Below, one piece after another: positions 33,902 through 44,419 of a stretch of DNA of 64,000 nucleotides (position 1 is the stretch's first letter; each line of letters begins with the position of its first letter). The notes under the pieces are model-generated. The model ran no database searches. It saw only the letters and a list, made by a program, of their open reading frames with translations, and had not been told where the DNA came from. Source of the DNA: Lyngbya aestuarii BL J (lineage in GTDB: Bacteria > Cyanobacteriota > Cyanobacteriia > Cyanobacteriales > Microcoleaceae); contig NZ_AUZM01000015.1 in the NCBI RefSeq assembly GCF_000478195.2, forward strand, positions 45,237 through 109,236, in the 5' to 3' direction. Both the position numbers and the translations under genes were made by a program.

Positions 33902-34816
33902 TTATTGTTTTAAAACAAAAGTATCGAGCGCTAATTTTGCCGCACCAATTGCACCTGCTTGATTTCCTAATTCTGCAATTAACACTTGTAAACCTTGACG
34001 GGAACTCGCCAACACTCGCCGTTCTATTTCTGCAAGGGTACTCGGTAAAAATAATTCCGCACCCGCACTAATTCCACCGCCCAAAATAATCGCTTCTGGT
34101 GTTAAAATATAAATTAAACTCGCTAAACCAGCGCCCAATCTTCGGCCATATTGTTGCCAATATTCTATCGCTTTTGTATCACCTGCTTTAGCATTTGCAG
34201 CGAGTTCAGCAGGTTCTAACCCCGTTTCTCGACGAATGGCTTGAATTGAGGCATACTGTTCTAAAGAGCCTCTATTTCCACTATTACAAACCGGGCCATC
34301 AAAATTCAACGTAATTAATCCCAATTCTCCCGCAGTCCCCTGATGCCCAACAAACAATTCACCATTGAGAATAATTGCCCCACCGACACCCGTTCCCAAG
34401 GTTAACAAAATCAGATTTTTAAACCGACATCCAGCCCCTAACCAAGCCTCTCCTAACCCCGCACAATTAGCATCATTTGCCATCACAACAGACAAACCTA
34501 TTTTTGCTTCTATCCAATCAGCTAACGGCACATTTTGCCAATTTTTGAGGTTAATTGCAATTTGAGAAATTCGACCAGTCCCATCCACTGGCCCCGGTAA
34601 ACCAATGCCAATTCCGTCAATAGACTTGACATTGTTAGTGATTTGTGAAATTGCTTCTAATAAAACTGAAAATACGGCTGACGGCGTTGCAGGTTGGGGA
34701 GTCGGAACCGTTAAAGACTGATGACAATTTCCCAACGCATCATACCGTCCCAATTTAATCGCTGATCCGCCTAAATCAACTCCAATCACTTGAGTCGAAA
34801 TTTGTTGATCGTTCAT
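33902..34816 (-). CDS. ROK-family sugar kinase (glucokinase-like)
   Basis: A 304-residue protein with the ATP-binding motif VIGVDLGGSAIKLGRYD (about 10-26), catalytic Asp in MANDANCAGLGE (about 110), GTGVGGAI (about 142) and the ROK signature with HQGTAGELG. The usual zinc site CxCGxxGCxE reads CNSGNRGSLE here, keeping the final Glu but losing two of the three cysteines. It probably phosphorylates glucose or another hexose in the cytoplasm; loss of zinc ligands may alter stability. It sits alone between the kinase/GUN4 gene and a small hypothetical gene. Confidence 0.85.
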   Translation of the reverse strand: MNDQQISTQVIGVDLGGSAIKLGRYDALGNCHQSLTVPTPQPATPSAVFSVLLEAISQITNNVKSIDGIGIGLPGPVDGTGRISQIAINLKNWQNVPLADWIEAKIGLSVVMANDANCAGLGEAWLGAGCRFKNLILLTLGTGVGGAIILNGELFVGHQGTAGELGLITLNFDGPVCNSGNRGSLEQYASIQAIRRETGLEPAELAANAKAGDTKAIEYWQQYGRRLGAGLASLIYILTPEAIILGGGISAGAELFLPSTLAEIERRVLASSRQGLQVLIAELGNQAGAIGAAKLALDTFVLKQ

Positions 34817-34863
34817 AATTTTAGGATTAGTGATAGCGGATCAAAAATAACGAGTCTTTAATC

Positions 34864-35124
34864 TTACTCAACATCATCGCGATCAATACTGGTGGTAAAA
34901 ATCGGTTCAACTCGGATCGCTTTTATACTGGAAGGACGAACCACCATATATTCCCCTTGCATATTTTTAATGGGAACATTCAGGAACTCATCAGACGTAT
35001 ATTTGGGAATCAACACCTTTTGATACCACAGTTGAAACTCCTGAATTGTGGCAAATCTTACTTCTTCTCGGTGTCCCCCTTCAATCATCAGATACACCGC
35101 AAATGAACTAGGCTGCTTTGGCAT
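34864..35124 (-). CDS. Small conserved hypothetical protein
   Basis: An 86-residue protein with no signal or membrane segment. Its first half (FAVYLMIEGGHREEVRFATI) and second half (QGEYMVVRPSSIKAIRVEPIF) suggest a small beta-rich fold, like other short cyanobacterial proteins of unknown function. I do not recognise a specific family. It lies 47 bases upstream of the ROK gene on the same strand and could be co-transcribed with it; on the other side it is divergent from carB. Confidence 0.65.
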   Translation of the reverse strand: MPKQPSSFAVYLMIEGGHREEVRFATIQEFQLWYQKVLIPKYTSDEFLNVPIKNMQGEYMVVRPSSIKAIRVEPIFTTSIDRDDVE

Positions 35125-35412
35125 GACCCTTCCCCGAACGTGATAGATTCCTTTGTGTAGTCATTTTACCCCGCTCTGGGACTTCCGAGATCACCAAAAA
35201 TCGCCAAGAAACGAAGCCAAGGAGATCGGGAGGTGGGGAGATGGGAAAAGAGAAAAAACTTATGACCTCACGAGTTCCGCCTTTTGCCTGTCTTCCATTA
35301 CGCTGCAAAAGCTACAGTAAGTGTTAAGCCAAACCATTACCCTGACAATCGGGAGTTATCATTGACAACCAAACAAACAACCCAATTATAGAGAATCCAT
35401 CACCGAATCACT

Positions 35413-38400
35413 ATGCCCCGACGCGAAGATCTGCATAAAATTCTGCTGTTAGGTTCTGGCCCAATTGTCATCGGACAAGCCTGTGAGTTTGACTACTCTG
35501 GAACCCAAGCCTGTAAAGCCCTGCGAGAGGAAGGATATGAAGTCGTGCTGGTGAACTCCAACCCAGCAACGATTATGACTGATCCCGAAACGGCGGAACG
35601 AACCTATATTGAACCTCTCGTTCCCGAAATTGTGGAAAAGGTGATCGAAAAAGAACGTCCCGATGCCTTACTCCCGACGATGGGGGGTCAAACCGCCCTC
35701 AACCTGGCTGTTGCGTTAGCGAAAAATGGCGTTTTAGAAAAATACGGAGTAGAGTTAATCGGCGCTAAATTAGAAGCGATTGAAATGGCTGAAGATAGAC
35801 AGCTATTCAAACAGGCGATGGAACGTATTGGCGTGGCTTGTTGTCCGTCTGGAATCGTCAGTAACATGGACGAGGCCAGGGCGGTCGCGCAGCAAATTGG
35901 TTCCTACCCTCTGATTATTCGTCCGGCGTTTACCATGGGCGGAACAGGCGGCGGTATTGCTTATAACCAAGAAGAATACGAAGAACTCGCCAGTGGCGGT
36001 TTAGATGCGTCTCCGGTTTCTCAAATTCTCGTTGAACAGTCGTTGATTGGCTGGAAAGAGTTTGAACTCGAAGTGATGCGAGATCTCGCAGATAACGTGG
36101 TGATTATCTGTTCGATAGAAAATATTGACCCGATGGGTGTACATACGGGAGATTCGATTACCGTTGCACCCGCACAAACTCTCACCGATAAAGAATATCA
36201 ACGATTGCGAGATGCGTCAATTAAGATTATTCGCGAAATCGGGGTGGAAACGGGTGGTTCTAACATTCAGTTTGCCATTAATCCGGTCAACGGCGATATG
36301 ATTGTGATTGAGATGAACCCTCGTGTATCTCGGTCTTCGGCGTTGGCTTCCAAAGCAACAGGGTTTCCCATTGCCAAATTTGCGGCGAAATTGTCAGTCG
36401 GCTACACACTCGACGAGATTAAAAACGACATTACCAAGAAAACGCCTGCTTCCTTTGAACCGACCATTGATTATGTCGTCACGAAAATCCCCCGTTTCGC
36501 CTTTGAAAAGTTTCCCGGTTCTAAACCCACGTTAACGACTCAAATGAAGTCTGTGGGCGAAGCAATGGCAATTGGGGGAACGTTTTGTGAGTCCTTCCAA
36601 AAGGCGTTGCGAAGTCTAGAAACGGGTTTATCGGGTTGGGGATGCGATCGCGCGGAAAAATTACCCAGCTTAGATAATATCGCTGGATCGTTACGCACGC
36701 CTCACCCAGAACGAATTTTAGTCGTTCGACACGCTTTGATGTTGGGAATGTCGGTGGAAGAAATCTACGAACTGACGGGAATTGATCCTTGGTTTTTAGA
36801 TAAATTCCAAGAAATTTTAGAAACCGAAAAATTCCTGAAACGCACATCTTTAAAACAGTTGGATGCGGATCAACTTTTAGTCATTAAACGTCTGGGATTT
36901 AGCGATCGCCAAATTGCTTATGCCACCAAAACCAACGAAGATGAAGTCCGGGCTTACCGTTTACAATTGGCGGTTAAACCGATTTACAAAATGGTGGATA
37001 CTTGTGCGGCAGAATTTGAATCTAGAACGCCTTATTACTATTCTACCTATTGGGAAGAAGACGAGATTTTACCGTCAGACAAACCGAAAGTAATGATTCT
37101 CGGGGGTGGGCCAAATCGCATCGGACAAGGGATTGAATTTGACTATTGCTGTTGTCATGCGTCCTATGCGTTGCGGGCAAATGGCTATGAAACGATTATG
37201 GTCAATTCCAACCCCGAAACGGTTTCGACTGACTATGATACCAGTGATCGCCTTTACTTTGAACCGTTGACTAAAGAAGATGTGGTTAATATTATTGAGG
37301 CGGAAAAACCCATTGGAATTATTATTCAGTTTGGCGGACAAACGCCTCTGAAATTGGCGGTTCCGTTGCAAAAATATCTGGAAGCCAACGCCGAGAAAAA
37401 TCCCGATCTGAAAATTTGGGGAACCTCACCGGATTCAATTGACGCCGCCGAAGATAGAGAACGGTTTGAAAAGATTTTGCGTCAATTAAATATCCAACAA
37501 GCCGAAAATGGGATGGCTCGCAATTTTGAACAGTCTTTACAAATTGCGCGTCGGATTGGTTATCCTGTCGTTGTACGTCCTTCTTATGTTTTGGGAGGAC
37601 GGGCGATGGAAATTGTTTTCTCCGATGAAGACTTAGAACGTTATATGATGTTTGCGGTTCAGATTGAACCCGATCATCCTATTTTAGTCGATAAGTTCCT
37701 CGAAAATGCGATCGAAGTTGATGTTGATGCGATCGCTGATCATACCGGAGAAGTGGTGATTGGTGGGATTATGGAACATATCGAACAAGCGGGGGTTCAC
37801 TCCGGAGATTCGGCTTGTTCTATTCCTTATCAAACTTTACCTAAAAGCGCCGTTGAAACCATTCGTCGTCAAACTATAGAGTTAGCTAAAGCCCTAAAAG
37901 TTGTCGGTTTGATGAATATTCAGTTTGCGGTTCAAGGGGAACAAGTTTATATTTTAGAAGCGAATCCTCGGGCTTCTCGAACGGTTCCTTTTGTGTCTAA
38001 AGCGATTGGAATTCCCTTAGCAAAAATGGCATCTTTGGTGATGTCGGGTAAAACCTTAAAAGAGTTAGGGTTTACTGAGGAGAAAGTTCCTTCTTATGTG
38101 GCGGTGAAAGAAGCAGTTCTTCCCTTTGCCAAATTCCCGGGAACTGATGTGTTGTTAGGCCCTGAAATGCGTTCAACTGGGGAAGTAATGGGAATTGATA
38201 CTGAGTTTGGGAAAGCGTTTGCAAAAGCTGAACTTGCGGCGAGTCAAATGTTACCCCTATCGGGAACGGTATTTGTATCGATGAATGATCGGGATAAAAT
38301 GGCGGTTGTCCCGATTGTTCGAGATTTTATCGAATTAGGATTCAAAGTAACAGCGACAATGGGAACTCGTCGGGTTTTATGGGAACATGACGTTAAAGTG

Positions 38401-38652
38401 GATTTAGAATTAAAACTCCATGAAGGTCGTCCTCATGTGTTGGATGCGATGAAAAATCAAAACGTTCAACTGGCGATTATTACCCCGTCTGGGGAAGAAG
38501 CAAGGGCGGATGGGATTTTAATTCGTCGGACAGCGTTGGCGTACAAAATCCCTATTATTACTACAATAGCCGGGGCGAAAGCGACCATTGCGGCGATCCG
38601 TTCGTTGAAGTCGGAGTCTATGAACGTTAAAGCCGTTCAAGACTACTATTAA
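35413..38652 (+). CDS. carB: Carbamoyl-phosphate synthase large subunit
   Basis: A 1079-residue enzyme making carbamoyl phosphate from glutamine-derived ammonia, bicarbonate and two ATP, for arginine and pyrimidine synthesis. The two homologous ATP-grasp halves are evident: [20 protein letters not shown] near 10 and [19 protein letters not shown] near 560, each with [22 protein letters not shown] loops and a [18 protein letters not shown] metal-loop motif (about 304 and 857). The MGS-like allosteric domain (about 950-1079) ends the protein. Full length, with the small subunit gene elsewhere, as is usual in cyanobacteria. A hairpin element follows it. Confidence 0.98.
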   Translation: MPRREDLHKILLLGSGPIVIGQACEFDYSGTQACKALREEGYEVVLVNSNPATIMTDPETAERTYIEPLVPEIVEKVIEKERPDALLPTMGGQTALNLAVALAKNGVLEKYGVELIGAKLEAIEMAEDRQLFKQAMERIGVACCPSGIVSNMDEARAVAQQIGSYPLIIRPAFTMGGTGGGIAYNQEEYEELASGGLDASPVSQILVEQSLIGWKEFELEVMRDLADNVVIICSIENIDPMGVHTGDSITVAPAQTLTDKEYQRLRDASIKIIREIGVETGGSNIQFAINPVNGDMIVIEMNPRVSRSSALASKATGFPIAKFAAKLSVGYTLDEIKNDITKKTPASFEPTIDYVVTKIPRFAFEKFPGSKPTLTTQMKSVGEAMAIGGTFCESFQKALRSLETGLSGWGCDRAEKLPSLDNIAGSLRTPHPERILVVRHALMLGMSVEEIYELTGIDPWFLDKFQEILETEKFLKRTSLKQLDADQLLVIKRLGFSDRQIAYATKTNEDEVRAYRLQLAVKPIYKMVDTCAAEFESRTPYYYSTYWEEDEILPSDKPKVMILGGGPNRIGQGIEFDYCCCHASYALRANGYETIMVNSNPETVSTDYDTSDRLYFEPLTKEDVVNIIEAEKPIGIIIQFGGQTPLKLAVPLQKYLEANAEKNPDLKIWGTSPDSIDAAEDRERFEKILRQLNIQQAENGMARNFEQSLQIARRIGYPVVVRPSYVLGGRAMEIVFSDEDLERYMMFAVQIEPDHPILVDKFLENAIEVDVDAIADHTGEVVIGGIMEHIEQAGVHSGDSACSIPYQTLPKSAVETIRRQTIELAKALKVVGLMNIQFAVQGEQVYILEANPRASRTVPFVSKAIGIPLAKMASLVMSGKTLKELGFTEEKVPSYVAVKEAVLPFAKFPGTDVLLGPEMRSTGEVMGIDTEFGKAFAKAELAASQMLPLSGTVFVSMNDRDKMAVVPIVRDFIELGFKVTATMGTRRVLWEHDVKVDLELKLHEGRPHVLDAMKNQNVQLAIITPSGEEARADGILIRRTALAYKIPIITTIAGAKATIAAIRSLKSESMNVKAVQDYY

Positions 38653-38664
38653 ACGTCTAAATTT

Positions 38665-38709
38665 GGGTGCGTCAGACCGTTAAGTTAACGATTTAACTCT
38701 GATGCACCC
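38665..38709. repeat. GGGTG-type hairpin element, copy 3
   Basis: GGGTGCGTCAGA (38665-38676) pairs with TCTGATGCACCC (38698-38709), 11 of 12 with one G-T pair, around a 21-base loop that itself contains CGTTAAGTTAACG. It begins 12 bases after the carB stop and could serve as its terminator. Confidence 0.7.
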
Positions 38710-38754
38710 CAAAATCCGCTATTATATTCATATAAACTGGTAAGATTATGGCTA

Positions 38755-41280
38755 ATGCTTCATGCAAAATATAAAATAACTTGGAATTCAGGTCAGGATC
38801 ATCCTTATAAAGATGATATGACTCAAATTCAAAATCAATTTTTATCAGCTTTGGTTGCCAGACTATTAAAAAGATTAATAGAGGAGCAACAGACTTCTAT
38901 AGAGCAACAGCTAAATTGCATATATAATAACTGGAATTGTCTTAAAGAACATACGGGATTCAAAAAACATAAAAATATTGCCGAGCCTTTTATTACTTCA
39001 AGCCGTCACTTTCTTCTATTTCAAAATCTTTTTGAAATATTTTTACAGGCATCTGGTGATTTACTAAATTATCCTTTAATTGACAAATGCTTAGATAAAA
39101 TTCCTAAAGATTTATCAGCAGAAATTTTAGACGAATTGCTTGATAGATTTATGAAAGAAGAGCAGTATAGATGCTCTCCTGAAGATCGATCTCCATTTTT
39201 GATGGAATTAGAAAGAAGCCAATCTGCTTCTGAAACCTCTGAAGCTAACGAGAAAATTGAAGAGAATAGAAAACCGCCATCCTCTCCCGAAGAATTAGAA
39301 CTCCTGATCGAAAAGTTTCAAAAAGAGAAACAAGTTAAATTTTCTCATCTCACTTACAAAAAGAGTGAAGTAGAAGCAAAACTTTCAAAAGTTCAGAATG
39401 AATTTAGCGAAGTTATACACAATATTTTAGTAAGTCTTTATAAGCGGCGGACTGAGGAAACTCTAATAACTGAGTATATAGATACTCTAAATAACGACCT
39501 CAAGAGTTATGGTAAACGGCCTGTTTATAAGTTGGCTCTCAGAATTAGAAATATTTTAGTTCTATCCCATTTTAAAGGAAGTGTAACTTTTCCTAAAAAT
39601 ATAATAGAAAATATAGTTAAAAATATAGCTAAAGTATTCGGAGAAGAACTAGAAATATGCTTTGCTGTTCATTTTGCTAAATCTGTTACTTCCAAAGAAG
39701 AACTTTATTCTTATGTGAAAAATACTGTTGATCCAATTCTATATATGATCCAAAACACACTAATTAATAATCCCATTTCTATTGAAATACCAGAAAGCAT
39801 TCGGGATGATGATATTGTGTCTAATCAATATGCTCGTCTCCTCAAAGAACTACAAATTTATACACCTATTCCTCTTGAAGAATTTCTCATTTCTGAGACC
39901 GAAGAAATTTATTTACAAATTATAAACTTCTTTACATCGACGAATGATTTTGAAGAGCTTAGAGCTAATCTTCTTAATATATTTATCCGAGCAGCTAAAA
40001 AAATAGCGTCATCTCAATCTATTAAGCTTAATCAAGAAAATTTTGAAAAAGATTTTTTCCATCGCAACTCTTTTAACATATTGCTAGAATTTTCCCGCTT
40101 ATTTCTTGGTAGTATTAAAAAACTCAGTCCCAAAGAATTATCAGTTTACTTGCGGCAGTCGTTAAGCAATCTAAGTTGTTTCTCAAAACTATTTTTTAAT
40201 CTAGATAGTCAGTTCTCTCCTCTGGTCTCATGGACTGTTTATTTACCTATTGATGGTATCAAAGTGCCTGATAAAGTTCCTGATAATTTTCCTCGCTGCT
40301 TTTTCCCAGAATTAAATTCTTCTGTCAGCGAACTGTACGAAGTTAAATTTTTATCAATCAAAATTCTAGATTCTATTTCTATTGAAAGCACAATGAAAAT
40401 CATGGGAGATCCTATTCTTATGAGTTCTGCTAAAGCAGATGCTTGTGCTGTTATAGGAAATATAAGAGCTAGGAATGGATATCAAGCAGCTACTTCTGCC
40501 ATCACTATTTTACTTGAAACTATAGAATCTCAATTGTTCTTTATGAACTATGGTTATCAGTATCAAATAAAGCTTCACAGACGAAGTAATACCACAGCAA
40601 TTTGTTTTTGTAAAAAGGATAATATTCCAGGTGTTGAATATCCTTGGTCAATATGCACCATTCCTTTAGCTGGATGGCGAGGTACAACAAAGTTTGATTT
40701 TACAGAGCAGACTGAGAAGCTATTTGCACTACCGGGCAGATTTTTTAAAATTTTGTCAGACAGAGCTAAACGTAACGATGCTCTTGGTAGTCTAGCTCAG
40801 GATTTAATTCATTGTATCAAGCTATATAGACAAGGGTTTTTTTCCGAGGGATTAGCTGAACGGTTTAGACTTTATTGGACTATTCTCGATACAATTCTTC
40901 TACCTGAAAATACTCCTGGAAAAGCAATACACTTAATTCCCTACAGAGTTTCAATGTTTTGCTTGGGTATGGAAAACTTAATTGAAAACGATGATTCTTA
41001 TACATATGAGCAAGTCCGACTGTGGATGCGTGAGGATATAGAAGATTTTTACACCTTAGTTAGAAACCCATTAATTCATAAAGGTATCGATCATGCTCCT
41101 GCATATGAGAGATTACTTGAAAGGGTTGAAAGTATAGTGAATTTAGTTTTAAATCGCATAGGTTATTACGTTATATATATGCCTATACCTGAAGATTTTT
41201 TAGAAGAGGGATTGGATGGTATTATCTCTTTCTTAGAACAGCTTCATCCGGGAGGTGAGGCAATGCAATCGCACTGTTGA
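38755..41280 (+). CDS. Large hypothetical protein with a C-terminal HEPN-like motif
   Basis: An 841-residue protein that I do not recognise as a whole. It is helix-rich, lysine/glutamate-rich and visibly more AT-rich than carB. A charged segment near 160-195 suggests a linker. Near the C-terminus (about 690-805) a helical region contains VRNPLIHKG with R770 and H775, the R-x4-H pattern of HEPN ribonuclease domains found in many toxin and antiphage proteins (ApeA-like and others). A start at 38818 (MTQIQNQF) is also possible. No antitoxin or modification gene is adjacent. The HEPN call rests on one short motif in a helical context. Confidence 0.6.
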   Translation: MLHAKYKITWNSGQDHPYKDDMTQIQNQFLSALVARLLKRLIEEQQTSIEQQLNCIYNNWNCLKEHTGFKKHKNIAEPFITSSRHFLLFQNLFEIFLQASGDLLNYPLIDKCLDKIPKDLSAEILDELLDRFMKEEQYRCSPEDRSPFLMELERSQSASETSEANEKIEENRKPPSSPEELELLIEKFQKEKQVKFSHLTYKKSEVEAKLSKVQNEFSEVIHNILVSLYKRRTEETLITEYIDTLNNDLKSYGKRPVYKLALRIRNILVLSHFKGSVTFPKNIIENIVKNIAKVFGEELEICFAVHFAKSVTSKEELYSYVKNTVDPILYMIQNTLINNPISIEIPESIRDDDIVSNQYARLLKELQIYTPIPLEEFLISETEEIYLQIINFFTSTNDFEELRANLLNIFIRAAKKIASSQSIKLNQENFEKDFFHRNSFNILLEFSRLFLGSIKKLSPKELSVYLRQSLSNLSCFSKLFFNLDSQFSPLVSWTVYLPIDGIKVPDKVPDNFPRCFFPELNSSVSELYEVKFLSIKILDSISIESTMKIMGDPILMSSAKADACAVIGNIRARNGYQAATSAITILLETIESQLFFMNYGYQYQIKLHRRSNTTAICFCKKDNIPGVEYPWSICTIPLAGWRGTTKFDFTEQTEKLFALPGRFFKILSDRAKRNDALGSLAQDLIHCIKLYRQGFFSEGLAERFRLYWTILDTILLPENTPGKAIHLIPYRVSMFCLGMENLIENDDSYTYEQVRLWMREDIEDFYTLVRNPLIHKGIDHAPAYERLLERVESIVNLVLNRIGYYVIYMPIPEDFLEEGLDGIISFLEQLHPGGEAMQSHC

Positions 41281-41402
41281 AGGTAAAATAGATGTGACTA
41301 CTAACCCCAATCTACAAGTCTAATCAATAGAGACTTTTAAGTTAAAGACTTATACTCGATTTGATATAGGTTTTGTGTTTATTCTTATGTAATCTTTATA
41401 AG

Positions 41403-42128
41403 ATGAATTTAATTTGGAATTTTCCGTTAACAGAATATCATTTATCTTCAGATGAAGTTCAAGTTTGGCTGGCTGAATTTGGAGAACTGAATGAACAACT
41501 GCATGAATTTGAACAGCTACTTTCACCGGATGAACGAGAACGCGCTAACCGATATCGTCAACAACGTGATCGCGTTCGTTTTATTGTGGCGAGGGGAGTT
41601 TTGAGAATAGTTTTGGCGGGTTATTTGGGTTTATCACCGTCTGAGTTAGAGTTTAATTATAGTGAACGGGGAAAGCCACAATTAAAGACAAATTCAACAG
41701 GAATTGAGTTTAATGTGTCTCATTCTGAGGATAAAGCATTATTTGCGATCGCTCTCAACCGTCGAGTGGGAATTGATATTGAGTTGATTCGCCCGATGGA
41801 GGTTTTGCAATTAGCAAAGCGGTTTTTTAGGGAGTCAGAATATTTGTTTTTAAGGGCTTTAGAGGATCGGGAACAAATTCGGGGATTTTTTCAGTTGTGG
41901 ACGGCAAAAGAAGCCTATGTCAAAGCAACAGGAGAAGGGTTAGCCGGGTTAGAAACGGTGGAAATTTCGTTACCAAAGTTAGAATCTGCGGAAAACTTAG
42001 CAGTTCAGGGTCAGGGTTGTCGTTGGATGCTGCACTCTCTAGATTTGGGTAATAACTATTGTGCGGCGATCGCAGTGGAGGGGAAGGAATATAAAATAAA
42101 GTGTTGGCAATTTCGATTAGGTTCATAA
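41403..42128 (+). CDS. Sfp-type 4'-phosphopantetheinyl transferase
   Basis: A 241-residue enzyme from the ATG at 41403 (the frame opens at 41373). It has the Sfp-family signature VGIDIE (metal-binding Asp) followed by WTAKEAYVKATGEGL (conserved W-x-x-KE-A), with FNVSHSEDKALFAIA before it. It transfers phosphopantetheine from CoA to carrier proteins of fatty-acid, polyketide or peptide synthases, including heterocyst glycolipid-type ones (HetI-like). No synthase gene lies in this window. It ends tail to tail with the second wzc-like gene (8-base gap). Confidence 0.9.
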   Translation: MNLIWNFPLTEYHLSSDEVQVWLAEFGELNEQLHEFEQLLSPDERERANRYRQQRDRVRFIVARGVLRIVLAGYLGLSPSELEFNYSERGKPQLKTNSTGIEFNVSHSEDKALFAIALNRRVGIDIELIRPMEVLQLAKRFFRESEYLFLRALEDREQIRGFFQLWTAKEAYVKATGEGLAGLETVEISLPKLESAENLAVQGQGCRWMLHSLDLGNNYCAAIAVEGKEYKIKCWQFRLGS

Positions 42129-42136
42129 TCAACCTC

Positions 42137-44401
42137 TTAGCCTCTCATCCGATTAGCCACTAACCCTAAAACGGAATTGCTCAGGTTAAGTTCTTCGAGA
42201 GATTTGAGGACGGTAGAACGGTTGGTTTTTTTGATGCCAACAACTAAAATAATACCATCAGTTTGAGCGGCGATTAAACTGGTATCAGCTAGACCTGTAA
42301 CCGCAGGAGTATCATAAATAACGAGATCGAAAAAGGCGCGAAATTGTTCCATCAAGTATTGTCTTTTTTTAGCCGAGAGAACTTGGACAGGATCGGGGGG
42401 AATTTGTCCGGCAGTGAGGACGAATAGGTTATCATCTTGAGGCGATCGCTGGATGGCATCGTTTAAACTGAGATCGCTGGTAATGGCATCTCGAAAGCCT
42501 CTGAGGTTAGGTAAACCGAGTTTTTGATGAATTTGAGGGTTGCGTAAATCGGCATCAACCAGGAGGACACGCTGACCCATAAAAGCGGCTGTTTGAGCCA
42601 GATGAATAGCAATGGTTGATTTACCATCTCCGAGAGTAGCAGAACTAATTGTTAACGTGTTTAAGGATTTGTTAGAACTCAGTAAACAGATATTTGCATA
42701 TAGAGAGCGAAAGGCTTCAGAAACAGGAGAACCTGTCTGATATTGATCAACTTGCCCGTTTTTTATTGGCCAATGAGAATCGCTAACCGCAGTTAAACTG
42801 GTGACTGAACCAATGGGAATAAAGGTTTGAGATTTTTTAGCGACTTTTTTGAGTTTTTTGGAGAGGGGAATTACACCCAATATCGGTAATTTGGTTGTCG
42901 ATTTAATTTCGTCAGGGTGATGAAATACTTCAATTAAAATATCGATAATAAATCCAATACCTACCCCGAGTAAAAAGCTAAGAATTACAATAATCGCTAA
43001 ATTTTTCTTGGTTTGAACAATGGTAGTGGGTAGAATATTACCGTTGCTATCAATAGGCAAATTCGGGGGAGCAATGAGTTGCCACGGCGTTTGCTGTTGA
43101 GCGGCGTTAACTCGGAGGGCTTCTCGTTTTTTTAAAAAATCGTTGAGTGTTTCTTGAACAATTTGTAGTTCTTGATCTAAGGAATCATACTGTTGTCTTA
43201 AGCGGGGAATTTCTCTGAGTTGTTGTTCAAAATTTTCGATAGTTTGTTCATAGGATTTTTCTTTTTCTGTTAAAACTTCAACTTGATTAGCAATATTTTG
43301 AACGACTCGTTCTGCTTCTCGGCTTAAAATCTGCAATACATTATCATGCTTTTCCCGTAGAGCCTGCATCGGAAAACTATCTTCTCGCAGTCTTCCAGCT
43401 TCAACTGCCATTTGACTTTCGAGTTCTTGATATTGCCGAATGAGTGAATTATAAGACTGAGAATGATTTCCTAAAATTCCCACATAATCTTGTTCAAGCC
43501 ATTGTTGTTGTAAGAGCAAATAGATTTCTCTAGCTTCAGAAAGTTCGGCTTTAGTATTGGCGAGTTCAAGCTGAATGGGTCGAACTTCAGCAGAGATTTT
43601 GGAAACCGCTGTCTCCGGATCTACAAAATTATACTTTTGTTGAAATTGTTGTTTTTCACTTTGTAAAATTTTAAATCTAGATCGTAAGCCGGGAAGTTGT
43701 TCATTAATAAAGTCAATGCCTTGATTAAGACTTTGAAGTCGTTCCTGACGACTATAATTGAGGTAAGTCTCAGAAACCGCATTGAGGACAGACATTATTT
43801 TTGTCGGATCTAAATCTTGATAGCTAACTTTAATAATCCTTGTCCCTTGCTCTTTACCATCTAAATCGTATTTAATTCGTTCAATTTCCAGTTTACTGAC
43901 AATTGAAGATCGATTCAGATCTGGATATTGCTGAAGAAGTTTTTCAAAGACGGGTTCCATTAGTTGTGGACTGCGAAGAACTCGAATTAAACTTTCGTAA
44001 TCAACCAGACTATTTTCAACTTTGATTCTTTGAATATCTGTATTTTCAGATTGAGCCAGTAAATATTGTCTAGCGAACTGACCTTCTACCGTAACAGGTT
44101 CGATTAAAATCTGAAATCCTCCCCGATACTCAGGCTCAATTTTTCGAGACTTCAAGACCACAATACTCCCAAAAAGTCCGCTTAAAATTATCCCCACAAT
44201 AATCATAATTGGCGCTCGACGAAAAATGACTGTAAATAGCCAACCTAGATTTAATTTTTCTTCTTCTGTTTCTTCAGCTTGAGGTCTAGAATTGTCTGAT
44301 AAGGGTTGAAATTGTTGGGAGTAGCGATGGGTAGAAAATCGTTGTTGAAAATCTCGTTCAGTATCCATAGGGGTTTCTCTAGATTTTTGGGCTAGCGACA
44401 A
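42137..44401 (-). CDS. Wzc/GumC-like copolymerase with BY-kinase-type ATPase domain (set 2)
   Basis: A 754-residue protein with the Wzz/GumC layout: membrane helix about 68-90, periplasmic coiled coils about 230-440, second helix about 470-492, then a cytoplasmic ATPase with canonical Walker A (SSATLGDGKST, about 600), Walker A' LLVDADLRNP and Walker B VIYDTPA. The extreme C-terminus (SNSVLGLVANRMRG) lacks a tyrosine cluster, so classical autophosphorylation is doubtful although the ATPase motifs are intact, unlike set 1. It works with the SLBB exporter encoded immediately upstream (18-base gap). Confidence 0.9.
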   Translation of the reverse strand: MSLAQKSRETPMDTERDFQQRFSTHRYSQQFQPLSDNSRPQAEETEEEKLNLGWLFTVIFRRAPIMIIVGIILSGLFGSIVVLKSRKIEPEYRGGFQILIEPVTVEGQFARQYLLAQSENTDIQRIKVENSLVDYESLIRVLRSPQLMEPVFEKLLQQYPDLNRSSIVSKLEIERIKYDLDGKEQGTRIIKVSYQDLDPTKIMSVLNAVSETYLNYSRQERLQSLNQGIDFINEQLPGLRSRFKILQSEKQQFQQKYNFVDPETAVSKISAEVRPIQLELANTKAELSEAREIYLLLQQQWLEQDYVGILGNHSQSYNSLIRQYQELESQMAVEAGRLREDSFPMQALREKHDNVLQILSREAERVVQNIANQVEVLTEKEKSYEQTIENFEQQLREIPRLRQQYDSLDQELQIVQETLNDFLKKREALRVNAAQQQTPWQLIAPPNLPIDSNGNILPTTIVQTKKNLAIIVILSFLLGVGIGFIIDILIEVFHHPDEIKSTTKLPILGVIPLSKKLKKVAKKSQTFIPIGSVTSLTAVSDSHWPIKNGQVDQYQTGSPVSEAFRSLYANICLLSSNKSLNTLTISSATLGDGKSTIAIHLAQTAAFMGQRVLLVDADLRNPQIHQKLGLPNLRGFRDAITSDLSLNDAIQRSPQDDNLFVLTAGQIPPDPVQVLSAKKRQYLMEQFRAFFDLVIYDTPAVTGLADTSLIAAQTDGIILVVGIKKTNRSTVLKSLEELNLSNSVLGLVANRMRG

Positions 44402-44419
44402 TTGATAGAAAGATCAATG

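Noticed and set aside
36521..36847. 108-codon frame inside carB on the minus strand
   Set aside because: carB is complete on the other strand; the translation has no domain features.
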